This document shows positions 33,481 through 41,996 of a DNA stretch of 64,000 nt, in pieces. Made by a program: the position numbers and the translations under genes. This stretch comes from G032773895 sp965248935 (GTDB lineage: Bacteria > Pseudomonadota > Gammaproteobacteria > Pseudomonadales > Cellvibrionaceae), in NCBI GenBank assembly GCA_965248935.1, contig OZ252214.1, positions 992,001 to 1,056,000 of the forward strand. The letters are read 5' to 3'. Position 1 is the stretch's first letter, and the number at the start of each line of letters is the position of its first letter. The notes under the pieces are model-generated. The model ran no database searches and was not told where the DNA came from. It saw nothing but the letters and a program-made list of their open reading frames with translations.

Positions 33481-33840
33481 TTAATCAAATAAAATAGCAA
33501 TACTAAGAACACTTAAAACAGACGCAGTCAATACCCAGTAAAGCAACCTCGCCACTATTCTATCCAATACATTAGTATTTTTAACCAGGATATCCGTATT
33601 TGCATATAAGTACGATATGGCGCTTTTATTTAATTTTCGGGTTACGAATTTAGGTAGAGATAGCGCTTGAGCAACATTGAGTATATCCCATCCACTCGCA
33701 AATTCGAGTCCAAGCTTATACTTTGTCCTTGGGTTTTTTCTAAGTTTACGTAAGGTTGTTTGCCCAAACAAAATGTACAAAATCATAGAAATAAAAAAAC
33801 CGACAAAGGCGAAAGCAAAAATAATATTATCAATATCCAC
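33481..33840 (-). CDS. Membrane immunity protein of the intact effector, unit 1
   Basis: 119 residues from the GTG at 33840, overlapping the effector stop by 11 bases. An N-terminal hydrophobic helix (IIFAFAFVGFFISMILYILFG), the basic TTLRKLRKNPRT loop, EFASGWDILNVAQALSLP and a C-terminal hydrophobic helix (LYWVLTASVLSVLSIAILFD) give two membrane segments. The tight overlap with the effector and the matched divergence among units support a cognate immunity role in the inner membrane. Confidence 0.65.
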   Translation of the reverse strand: MDIDNIIFAFAFVGFFISMILYILFGQTTLRKLRKNPRTKYKLGLEFASGWDILNVAQALSLPKFVTRKLNKSAISYLYANTDILVKNTNVLDRIVARLLYWVLTASVLSVLSIAILFD

Positions 33841-34810
33841 TATGCCCCAACCACTTCATAATATTGTCGTACCATAAACCACTTCTCTGTTTAAACTGAT
33901 TGTTAGTTGCTATCGAAGCGGCAGTTGCGACACCAGCTACAGCGATTCCTCCTACAACCAAACCGACCCACCCTACTGGTGTGGCAACAAGAACTAAACC
34001 CAAAACCGCTGTTCCCGCGTTTACAGCGAATATACCTGCCCCGGCACTCGCCGCAAAACTACTAGACTCAACAAACATTTCTCTTTCCCAGTTTCCACCC
34101 GCTTTATAGGTCGTATGAATATTACCCACTCGACTGCCAAAATCAATCACGGCCAATCCATTGCCCAATAGTTTGGTGTGCTTGGTAAATTTTACTAGGT
34201 TATTCGCTTGAGCTTGATTGGCCACTTGCAGTTTAGCAATACTTCGACTGTCGCGTGCAATATTGATGGCACGCTGCGCGCTTGTGAGTGGTGTGCCCCG
34301 TGAGGATTTAATCCGACCGGCAACGGTTTGAAGCTCACTTCTAAAACGTATTTGCAAACGGTTAAACGCTGCCAGGGCGTTTTTCTTGGCTATTGTCTGG
34401 GCGGGTGCTTTCGATTTTACGGCGTCTCTATAGAGCATTAAGGCGTTTTGATACTCTTGCATGGCTTTTCCAAAGGCTCCCATTCTACCGGCATATACGC
34501 TGGTGGAGGCGCCCATCATACCTATTCCCGACTCTTGAATTTGTTTGGTTATTTCTGCTAGCGCTGTCGTATTGTCTCCGCCAAATGTGAGTGATAGGTG
34601 GGTGAGGTTCCGCGATGTTGTTGGTTGAGAAAGCGTGCCTAGAATTGATTTATTACTATTCGAATTTGCATCTGAGACCATATAGGGCGTGTAGGCATTG
34701 AGTATTGAGGGGTTTTCACAACCGCAGGAATACAATGAGCTGTCTAGGCCATATGAATTGAGTAGTGTTTGCGCTTGGCAGGTTTGGTTGGTTAAAAAGA
34801 TGTCCGTCAC
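33830..34810 (-). CDS. Putative pore-forming antibacterial effector, unit 1 (intact)
   Basis: 326 residues from the GTG at 34810, with AGGAG seven bases upstream. The N-terminus (TDIFLTNQTCQAQTLL) has no signal peptide. A central helical region (about 80-215) is followed by a Gly/Ala-rich hydrophobic hairpin (about 248-300) broken by TPVGWVG, like colicin- or Tse4-type pore domains, then a tail RSGLWYDNIMKWLG. The downstream overlapping two-helix membrane protein fits immunity to a pore former. Delivery by the T6SS 10 kb away is plausible because no signal or Rhs part is present, but it is not shown. I do not recognise a named family. Confidence 0.6.
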   Translation of the reverse strand: MTDIFLTNQTCQAQTLLNSYGLDSSLYSCGCENPSILNAYTPYMVSDANSNSNKSILGTLSQPTTSRNLTHLSLTFGGDNTTALAEITKQIQESGIGMMGASTSVYAGRMGAFGKAMQEYQNALMLYRDAVKSKAPAQTIAKKNALAAFNRLQIRFRSELQTVAGRIKSSRGTPLTSAQRAINIARDSRSIAKLQVANQAQANNLVKFTKHTKLLGNGLAVIDFGSRVGNIHTTYKAGGNWEREMFVESSSFAASAGAGIFAVNAGTAVLGLVLVATPVGWVGLVVGGIAVAGVATAASIATNNQFKQRSGLWYDNIMKWLGHSGY

Positions 34811-34979
34811 GGTAGCTCCTTAACTAAAAATAGTTAGTACGTTAAAATATGGGACGTGTGTAGAAGTGCGCATTCCACAATCTTTTTTACACCCTCTACG
34901 AAATATAAAAATCCATTTTCCAGAGACTCTCTAAACCAACTATTTTCTAAACCAACTATTTTCTAAACCAGTTGCTTTC

Positions 34980-35013
34980 AAAATTAGCCGCGCCCTAAAA
35001 ACGGCTAATTTTT
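34980..35013. terminator. Hairpin with T-run, unit 1 leader
   Basis: AAAATTAGCCG (34980-34990) pairs with CGGCTAATTTT (35002-35012). Identical to the hairpin in the unit 3 leader. On the minus strand it lies 170 bases upstream of the effector start, so it could also be an attenuator. Confidence 0.6.
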
Positions 35014-35170
35014 CATGTATAAGTAAGTCCTTTTAAGTAAATCTCCTTCGCTGTATTCGTCCTTGAGCAAGAGGGGTCTCCTACCCACTGATGCCCATAG
35101 GTGTTAAACCCGGCCATCCCCTCAACAACATCCAGTGATGTTACGATACAGAAATAAATTTAAGAAAACA

Positions 35171-35186
35171 CGTGAACTAGATCACA
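35171..35186. promoter_or_regulatory. CRP-like palindrome
   Basis: CGTGA-ACTAGA-TCACA resembles the TGTGA-N6-TCACA consensus with one mismatch. It lies 361 bases upstream of the effector start, which is far for direct control. Low confidence. Confidence 0.25.
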
Positions 35187-35408
35187 CAAAAAACCCTAAA
35201 ACGGCCTTTTTCAGCAGTGGAAAATTTTCCGACAGTCAATTTTCGGTGTGATTATGTTTTTTATGACAAGAGCTTGCTTGGCATAATTTGATTTTACAAA
35301 GGTGTGCAGGACATTCGAGGAAGTAGAGGTTCTCAAGTGTTGAAAAGCAGAATAGATTTTTTATTAATAATGACCTAGGAGTGACTTTCTAGCCTATGAG
35401 TTATAACA

Positions 35409-35446
35409 AAAAATGCGTTTAGGCTTTACAGCTTAAACGCATTTTT
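35409..35446. terminator. Intrinsic terminator after the ELW-repeat lipoprotein gene
   Basis: AAAAATGCGTTTA and TAAACGCATTTTT form a long stem with one asymmetry and a small loop; A- and T-runs make it work in both directions. It lies 55 bases past the minus-strand stop at 35501. Confidence 0.85.
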
Positions 35447-35500
35447 ATCTTCCTCCAACTCTAAAAAAATACGCCGTCAATAGGGCGAGTAGCAGTAGAG

Positions 35501-38500
35501 TTAATAGTGTGGCGGCTGCAACTCTGGGTCATATTCATGAAGCATAGTGGTTCCAGCTTCGGTGCCATCGGAGCGCCAATATTGGTGAATGTTCAGGTCT
35601 GAATTATTAAAGGTGAAGTAGAGTAAGCCATTTACGGCGGATTCAAAATTAATATACTCATCATCCAGGCTGGCACCGATTATGTTTATGGTTCCTTCGG
35701 TTGTGCCGTCTGATGCCCAAATTTCATCCACATCTCTACAGCTTTCATTTTCACAAGGCATCGATAATTTGAAGAAAAGCGTATCGTTTGCCACATAAAA
35801 TTCTTTGAAGGAGGTCCCATCTGTGCCGGGCCTTAAATCGGCAACGATGTGTGTGCCCTCTTCCGTACCATCGGTGACCCACAGCTCATTACCATTTTCT
35901 TCGTCAGAAGCGGTATAGAATATTCCAGCCGTTGTGGCCGCAAATAGGTTGCCAGAGCTGCCACCCCAACCTTCGATGGAGGCCAAAGGCAGTACTTGTT
36001 GTGTGCCTTGCTGTGTGCCATCCGATGACCACAAGCCTCTTTCGCCGCTTTCTGTTTCTGCCATAAAGTAGAGCAGCCCATTGTATTCGGCTAAACATAA
36101 TCCATAGCCATGCATTAGTGTACGGTAGGTGCCAGATGAGCAACCTGAGGGTAACATTAAACTGCCGCTTTCAGTATTGGGGTCTACCAGGAAAAAGCCC
36201 TCTCCCGGTATGCCATTGGATACGTATAGCCCTTCATCGCGAATGGGCACAAATACATTATCCCCCACCGCTTTCATTATGGTGGAGTAGGCTCTGCGAT
36301 TAAAATCATGAACCAGTAGGGTGCCTTGTTCTGTACCATCTGTCATCCATATGGCAGCCTTTAAGGTGTTTTCTACCTCATCAAGTCGGTGGATTACCAT
36401 ATACAGTTTACCCTCCGCATAGAGCATATGGCCAAACGAGGTATTGTCTTCACCCGGGGTGATGTCGCTAACAAGCTCTGTGCCGCCAGTTGTGCCGTCA
36501 CTGCGCCAAAGTTCTCTGCCGTGTGAACCGTCGTCGGCGGTGAAGAAAGCAAAGCCATCCGCCGGGGTTAGCTTGGTGACCCAGTTGTACCCTTCGGGGT
36601 TTATTTCTATTTGTTGTGTTCCATCTGGGGTGCCGTCTGTAGTCCACAGATTACTGTCGTAGCTCTGGCTAGAAATCTGCCCATTGACACCGAGGGATAT
36701 GCCCCCAGAGAACAGCACACTCGAACCCAGGTTAGCCTGATCTCTCAGTACAAAGGAGGCATTAGCAGTTTGGTTTATATCCGCTAAAAGCCGAGTATTG
36801 TTTTCCGTACCATCCGTGACCCAAGGCTCGCACCCATTAATAGGGTGGTAGGCTTCAAAGTAGACCTGATTATCTATTGCCGTTAAAGTGCGAGGGTCAG
36901 AATGCCTAGAGCCAAGGTTGATATCTTTAACTAGTTCGACTCCCTCTGCGTTATTGCTTACCTTCCATAATTCTTTCCCTGTATTTTCGGTTTCAACAGA
37001 AAATAAAAGCATATTATTAAATGCTTTCATTTCACGGAAGCTTGTACCGGTTATTCCATGTGAATTTTCGTCCATAATTTTTTCGGTACCGTCCAGGGTG
37101 CCGTCTGTTCGCCAAAGTTGCTGAAGCCAAGAGCTACCTGTAGAGTCACTGGCGGTGAAGTACAAATAACCATTTACTCCAACCACATTAAATAATGACG
37201 AAGGGAACTCCAACCCCAGGTCCGTTTCCAAGTCAAAGGCCAATGAGGTGCCTTCACTGGTGCCGTCTGTAATATAGACTTGATCCGCACCAGCGCTATG
37301 ACCTGAATAGGCCACAGCATATACGGTGGAGTTTGCTTTGCTTCTAAATAAAAGATTGGTTCCAATATCGCTCACGCCTGGGTTCTGATCTTTTACTAAA
37401 TTGGTGCCGTCTTCTGTTCCGTCGCTGCGCCAAATTTCCCAACCTGCCTCTTCGCTATTGCCAAGAAAATACAAAACATTACCTTCAACATGGTATGAAA
37501 ACTGGCGTGAGCTAGAACCTTCAGGCTGTATATATAATAAGGTGGCTACACCTTCAGGGCTTATAACATGCAGGTTTTTCGTTCTTCGCAACCTTTCAAC
37601 AATAAATAGTTTGTCATCGGCTACGGCTATATGGTCTATATCCATGGCCAATGCTTCCACGGTGCCTTCACTGCTACCATCGGATTTCCAAAGATTACCA
37701 TGACTCCCTCTAAAGTAGAGAAGGTTATTCCATACTTCCGCATCGTGAGCATACTGCGGGGTAATTAAAACAGTTCCATCACCCGTTCCATCGGATACCC
37801 AAAGGCCATCATTATTGCCAATAAATAACTGGTTATTCACCGCCTTTATAAAACTAAAATTAGCACCGTGTGCGTAATAGTCCGCAAGACCAATTTCACG
37901 AAAGTTTTTTACCATTGTGGTACTGCCTTCGGAATCGGTTTTCCACAATTCAGTCCCATTGATACCGTCGTCAGCCACGTAATAAATCGTATCTTGCATT
38001 TTTACAAATGTTCGGCCTGCACCTGCTAATCCGCAACCACTATTGCCGACTGTATTTAATTCTTTTAAAAAATAGGTTCCCATAAGCGAACCGTCTGTTC
38101 CCCAGACTTCCCGACCTGACTCATAGGTTTCACCGTTAAAAATATGTAAGTTTGGTAAATCTATTGGCTCAACGCTGGTGGTGGTAACAGAATATGTGCC
38201 TTCCACCCCACCAATGGTTAGGGTAACAAGGGTTGTTGTTGAGGTATTCGCTGAAGAAGTTTGGCGAACGGTGACGGTATCACCATTTGATATTTCGCCT
38301 GCTACAGCGGTGAAGTCGCCACCATTAATGGAGTATTCCCCTCCCGTAATACTGATTGCTGCGGGGGCATTTATACCTGCAACGGTGATACTTTCAGAAA
38401 TATAGGCTGTTGAAGGGGTTGCCTCTTCCACAGAAAGAAATGAATAAGCCTCTGGTGTGGTGACAACGTTGGTGGTGGTAACAGAATATGTGCCTTCCAC

Positions 38501-38884
38501 GCCACCTATGGTTAGGGTCACAAGGGTTGTGGTTGAGTTATTGGTTGATGAAGTTTGGCGAACGGTGACGGTATCACCATTTGATATTTCGCCTGCTACA
38601 GAGGTGAAGTCGCCACCATTAATGGAGTATTCCCCTCCCGTAATACTGATTGCTGCGGGGGCATTTATACCTGCAACGGTGACACTTTCAGAAATATAGG
38701 CTGTTGAAGGGGTTGCCTCTTCCACAGAAAGAAATGAAAAAGGCTCTGGCGTGGTATCGTTATTGGGCGTTGTTCCGCCACCATTGCCTCCACCGCCATT
38801 ACCTCCTCCACCGCCACAGGCGGTAATAAAAAGCACAAAAAAAACGGTGGCAAGTAGGTGAAAAATAGAGGTTCTGGGTAACAT
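35501..38884 (-). CDS. Large lipoprotein with Ig-like and ELW-TDGT repeats
   Basis: 1127 residues. Lipobox ITAC (Cys23), then a Gly/Asn/Thr-rich spacer. Two nearly identical 98-residue Ig-like repeats (about 45-240) contain TPSTAYISESVTVAGINAP and GGEYSINGGDF. The rest (about 245-1127) consists of some twenty repeats around the motif ELW.(S/T)DGT(E)GT, for example ELWVTDGTEEGT and EIWRSDGTEDGT, which are predicted to form beta-propeller-like blades. Such repeat lipoproteins are common in marine gammaproteobacteria; ligand and role are unknown. The two Ig repeats are also near-identical at DNA level with a 294-base period, so the array is recent. Confidence 0.82.
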   Translation of the reverse strand: MLPRTSIFHLLATVFFVLFITACGGGGGNGGGGNGGGTTPNNDTTPEPFSFLSVEEATPSTAYISESVTVAGINAPAAISITGGEYSINGGDFTSVAGEISNGDTVTVRQTSSTNNSTTTLVTLTIGGVEGTYSVTTTNVVTTPEAYSFLSVEEATPSTAYISESITVAGINAPAAISITGGEYSINGGDFTAVAGEISNGDTVTVRQTSSANTSTTTLVTLTIGGVEGTYSVTTTSVEPIDLPNLHIFNGETYESGREVWGTDGSLMGTYFLKELNTVGNSGCGLAGAGRTFVKMQDTIYYVADDGINGTELWKTDSEGSTTMVKNFREIGLADYYAHGANFSFIKAVNNQLFIGNNDGLWVSDGTGDGTVLITPQYAHDAEVWNNLLYFRGSHGNLWKSDGSSEGTVEALAMDIDHIAVADDKLFIVERLRRTKNLHVISPEGVATLLYIQPEGSSSRQFSYHVEGNVLYFLGNSEEAGWEIWRSDGTEDGTNLVKDQNPGVSDIGTNLLFRSKANSTVYAVAYSGHSAGADQVYITDGTSEGTSLAFDLETDLGLEFPSSLFNVVGVNGYLYFTASDSTGSSWLQQLWRTDGTLDGTEKIMDENSHGITGTSFREMKAFNNMLLFSVETENTGKELWKVSNNAEGVELVKDINLGSRHSDPRTLTAIDNQVYFEAYHPINGCEPWVTDGTENNTRLLADINQTANASFVLRDQANLGSSVLFSGGISLGVNGQISSQSYDSNLWTTDGTPDGTQQIEINPEGYNWVTKLTPADGFAFFTADDGSHGRELWRSDGTTGGTELVSDITPGEDNTSFGHMLYAEGKLYMVIHRLDEVENTLKAAIWMTDGTEQGTLLVHDFNRRAYSTIMKAVGDNVFVPIRDEGLYVSNGIPGEGFFLVDPNTESGSLMLPSGCSSGTYRTLMHGYGLCLAEYNGLLYFMAETESGERGLWSSDGTQQGTQQVLPLASIEGWGGSSGNLFAATTAGIFYTASDEENGNELWVTDGTEEGTHIVADLRPGTDGTSFKEFYVANDTLFFKLSMPCENESCRDVDEIWASDGTTEGTINIIGASLDDEYINFESAVNGLLYFTFNNSDLNIHQYWRSDGTEAGTTMLHEYDPELQPPHY

Positions 38885-39445
38885 TTGGAATCTGACTCCC
38901 TGACTATATTCTGATTTAGGTGGCTATTTATAGGTGCAGTCTATAGATGCAGCGCAATGAAAACCTGGCTTGTATATTCAGATTAACAACTCTACATTAA
39001 CGACTCGATGGTTCAGGTAAACATGGTTTAGATAAACAAGGCTTGACCTGCTTTTAGAAAGGGACCTTAAGATAAGAAAATTACTTTTATCCCTTGTAAA
39101 CCATTCAAAAGTCGTAAGACTGTGGCGCAATAGTACACTATTTGTTCAGCGCGCCAAAATAAAAACATAGGAAGAATGACAGAGATCACAATTTTATGTT
39201 TTTTCAGCTACCTACCCTTTAAAATCCAATACTTTAGTAGCAAGGCTTGATAGATTCCAACGTGAAATTAGTCTGGTTTTTTGACAATTTTGATGCTTTA
39301 TCACATCAATTTGATATTAGCTACTACGCGAACCGGGCTTCTTATCCTTTTTATAGGCTTCCCATTAGCGTTCTATTATTCCCCTTTTCTGGCTTTCAAT
39401 TTGCTGTTTTAATCCATTTCTTAAACGCAATTCAGCCCCTATTTA
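38885..39445. other. Intergenic region upstream of the ELW-repeat lipoprotein
   Basis: No supported gene. A 77-codon frame at 39247-39480 has no ribosome site and runs into the MITE. The promoter for the lipoprotein gene should be near 38890-39000 but was not assigned. Confidence 0.3.
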
Positions 39446-39673
39446 GGTTCTGTCTAAAAAGTGGGTATTTTTACAATTAGATAAATTGGGAACAATGTAA
39501 TCTTTGATTATTTTAATACAATTATTTTTATTCTCTAGCGCATCACTATCGCCAAATTCTTCCGTAAATAAATGAGCTTAATCGTAATCACTAAAGTCAC
39601 GCATGGCAAAGCGTTTATTATTTTCGCGTGACGATTATAAACCCATATAAACCCAAACTTTTTAGACAGAACC
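39446..39673. mobile_element. MITE-like element A, long form
   Basis: A 228-base element with the same ends as 28757-28834: GGTTCTGTCTAAAAAGTGGGT at the left and AACTTTTTAGACAGAACC at the right. The extra 150 bases are internal, so the 78-base form is an internal deletion derivative. No coding capacity. Confidence 0.75.
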
Positions 39674-39832
39674 GTAGGTTGGAAAAGGCGAAGCCGCCTT
39701 CCGACATAGTCATACCCTCATACCACCCAATTTAATCCCATCAACTCCATTATGAAAACAAACACAAACCCAACAACATCACACCTTTTACGCAGTAAAT
39801 GTTGGAAGGCGCCTCCGGCTTTTCCAACCTAC
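39674..39832. mobile_element. MITE-like element B, copy 2
   Basis: A 159-base element abutting element A as at the other locus. It has outer arms GTAGGTTGGAAAAG and CTTTTCCAACCTAC, and its interior is nearly identical to the copy at 28835-28992. It lies 60 bases downstream of the DUF4123 gene stop. Confidence 0.8.
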
Positions 39833-39892
39833 TAGCCTATTCGTTTACGGGAATTTCAACTACTAGGTTTACCCTGTTAATAATCGTAACAG

Positions 39893-40462
39893 TTAAACTG
39901 TTCGGTAGCGAAGCAACTGCTTTTCGGTGAATTCAAGTAGTTCCAACCCATGCTCACCTTCAAGTTTTATAGAATACGCAGGCCCAAATAATTTTCTAAG
40001 CTGTTCTGCACCACAGGTTGGCAGTAGAACTCTTAATACTCTTGGGTCGTAATATCTAAAGACAAGTGTTTTACCATTTGGCGCTCTTACCTTGCTTATT
40101 CTGCGGCAGTTGTTGCGAATCGCCGCCATGGTCACATCTTCAAATGCGGTAATAAAAACCCCCCAGCTATTCCCCCAACCGTCTTTAAGCAGTTTTCGAA
40201 CAAATTCACTGTCTCTTTTTAGAGAGACAATATGAGGTGCTGCCCGCTTTAGAACATAGGAGATTCGCCCAGCATAGAGGCATTCGTGAGGCAGTTTGCT
40301 ATTATTGATCATCGGTTCAATGCGCTTATCTCGCGCGCCATCCAATATCACAAAGACATTGGGCATTTCCCCATGTTCATTTGGCTCCCACAATTCAGAA
40401 ATAATCGCATCGATTTCTTTAGGGGTGTGTATTTTCAACTCTTTTTCCTTAAAACTAAGCAT
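39893..40462 (-). CDS. DUF4123 T6SS effector adaptor (Tap/TEC-like)
   Basis: 189 residues that fit the DUF4123 pattern: NVFVILDGARDKRIEPMI near the N-terminus, APHIVSLKRDSEFVRKLL, GWGNSWGVFI and FRYYDPRVLRVLLPTC with FGPAYS at the end. DUF4123 proteins load specific effectors onto VgrG. The usual neighbours, vgrG upstream and an effector downstream, are absent: upstream is a gene of unknown function and directly downstream are two MITE-like elements. The cargo gene may have been lost or moved. Confidence 0.85.
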   Translation of the reverse strand: MLSFKEKELKIHTPKEIDAIISELWEPNEHGEMPNVFVILDGARDKRIEPMINNSKLPHECLYAGRISYVLKRAAPHIVSLKRDSEFVRKLLKDGWGNSWGVFITAFEDVTMAAIRNNCRRISKVRAPNGKTLVFRYYDPRVLRVLLPTCGAEQLRKLFGPAYSIKLEGEHGLELLEFTEKQLLRYRTV

Positions 40463-41051
40463 TTATTCTAACTAAAATTTAGGATTAAATTCCACTGACT
40501 TATTAACATGTATATTCCGCTTTTTTTGCTCAAACAATGTCTTCATTAGTAGGGTTATTGAGATAGATTTTCTTAGGAGTCTTTATGATTATTCCATCCC
40601 AGTTAGGATCTTCCACTATCGGTGAACAGCTATTTTATTTATTTACATTGGCAGTCACATTTAGAAACTCTGAATCATTAGACATTTTTTGTTTCCTAAT
40701 AATAGATGATACTTTTGCATTTGCCTGCCAATGTTTACCATCTTCGGCACAACTTGGCATAATCAAAAATACCAGTGAATATAGCGCCAACTCATGGAGA
40801 CTCTCTTTACAAAAAATGCTTAAATACCCAACTTATGATGACTGTGCGTGCCAATATGCCCCTTTCCGGTGCATTGTAATAAATAGACCTTGAGAAAGAT
40901 TATTTTTATTTAAGAGCATGAAGCTACCCCTTCTTTAATTGATTTTACTGGGATTATTCTTTACCCACCCCACTGCTTTGCCCTTGACCTCCGATTTGAA
41001 AACAACTTTCTCTTTCTCTAACATATTTGTTTTATCTGACACTTGATTTTT
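40463..41051. other. Gap between the DUF4123 gene and the unknown gene
   Basis: Apart from the small plus-strand frame described separately (40585-40893), nothing was recognised. Confidence 0.35.
40585..40893 (+). CDS. Small hypothetical protein
   Basis: 102 residues starting at an ATG with a strong ribosome site (AGGAG, five bases before). The sequence (MIIPSQLGSSTIGEQLFYLFTLAV...) has five Cys and no recognised domain. It lies on the strand opposite to both neighbours. The ribosome site is the only positive evidence; it may also be chance. Confidence 0.35.
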   Translation: MIIPSQLGSSTIGEQLFYLFTLAVTFRNSESLDIFCFLIIDDTFAFACQCLPSSAQLGIIKNTSEYSANSWRLSLQKMLKYPTYDDCACQYAPFRCIVINRP

Positions 41052-41906
41052 TCACATCGCTGCCTCTGCCTTCGCTTTCTCACACTCTTCACAAAAAACC
41101 ACGCCTTCTTCAGAAGCCTGGATTAAGGCCGCTGCCTGTTCTGCTTCTGCATTGGGCTGTTCTTGCACAGGAGCAGGGGCAGGCGCTGGTGGTATTTCTG
41201 GCCCAAGTGATGGCGGACGGCTTATTACGACTTCCGTTTCTGGAAGTTGAATTTCGTTTATAGGTTTGTTAACAAAGGCAACTATATTGCCTTTGTTAAT
41301 TACTTCGGCCAGTTGTTTCACTAGGCTTTCATATCCGGCGTTTGCAGCATTGGGTATGTTAAGTTGTGCCATCATTTCCTTTAGTTCGGTTTCATCAATA
41401 TCGAGTTCATCAATAAATTCTGTTATATCTCTCAGGTTCGAAAATGTTTTTAAGGGTTTAAACTCTTCGATAAGTAACGCTGAGGCAGGTGCAAATTCAT
41501 AGGAGATTCGACCACAATTTTTTGAGATTCTTTGGCTTTTTGGGGAGACTACTTTGGCGTTTTCTGAAATTTCATATATACAGACTTTTCCAGAGATAAG
41601 CAGCAAGCTTACTTTATGTTCAATATCTCTATCGCGCTCATGGGTGAGTACCGACATTATTCGAGTAGAAACTAGTTTGCGCCAGAGGTTGGGAGGGGCT
41701 TGAAGTGTGCGGATAAATTGTTTAGTAAAGACGTGGTCGTTAAACTCCATGGGCTTGATGTTACTGCCGACTATATCTTTACTACAAGGGCCTCTACCCT
41801 TCATATAGAGTTTGTATTGTTTTCCTAATTTGCTCCGAAGGTATTGACTGTCCACTGATTGCATCCCTGATAAGGTATTAAGTGTGTCTAAAATAAAAAG
41901 AGGCAT
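41052..41906 (-). CDS. Unknown protein in the T6SS-linked operon
   Basis: 284 residues with no family I recognise. The N-terminal half (about 1-150) is mixed alpha/beta with a basic region (QYLRSKLGKQYKLYMKGRG). Residues about 160-215 are helical and acidic (FIDELDIDETELKEMMAQL). A Pro/Ala-rich stretch (PPSLGPEIPPAPAPAPVQ) and a C-terminal CEECEKAKAE with a CxxC pair follow. It lies 90 bases after the TonB-like gene and 590 bases before DUF4123, on the same strand. It could be a cargo-related or regulatory protein. Confidence 0.6.
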   Translation of the reverse strand: MPLFILDTLNTLSGMQSVDSQYLRSKLGKQYKLYMKGRGPCSKDIVGSNIKPMEFNDHVFTKQFIRTLQAPPNLWRKLVSTRIMSVLTHERDRDIEHKVSLLLISGKVCIYEISENAKVVSPKSQRISKNCGRISYEFAPASALLIEEFKPLKTFSNLRDITEFIDELDIDETELKEMMAQLNIPNAANAGYESLVKQLAEVINKGNIVAFVNKPINEIQLPETEVVISRPPSLGPEIPPAPAPAPVQEQPNAEAEQAAALIQASEEGVVFCEECEKAKAEAAM

Positions 41907-41996
41907 AAGGGTTAAGCATAAATTCTACACCTCTTTAAAGCTATGATGCTGTTCTAATTTTTGACCAAATAAGTCTTTTTCAGTACTTTTTTGCCT

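Larger units (their letters stand above)
34811..35500. other. Leader of the effector gene and unassigned region
   Basis: Bases 34811-35047 form the duplicated leader with the hairpin at 34980-35013. Bases 35048-35400 have no gene. The perfect palindrome GGAAAATTTTCC is at 35219-35230, and a CRP-like site is at 35171-35186. A bidirectional terminator is at 35409-35446. Confidence 0.4.

Noticed and set aside
39247..39480. 77-codon plus-strand frame
   Set aside because: No ribosome site, no domain, and it runs into the MITE-like element.
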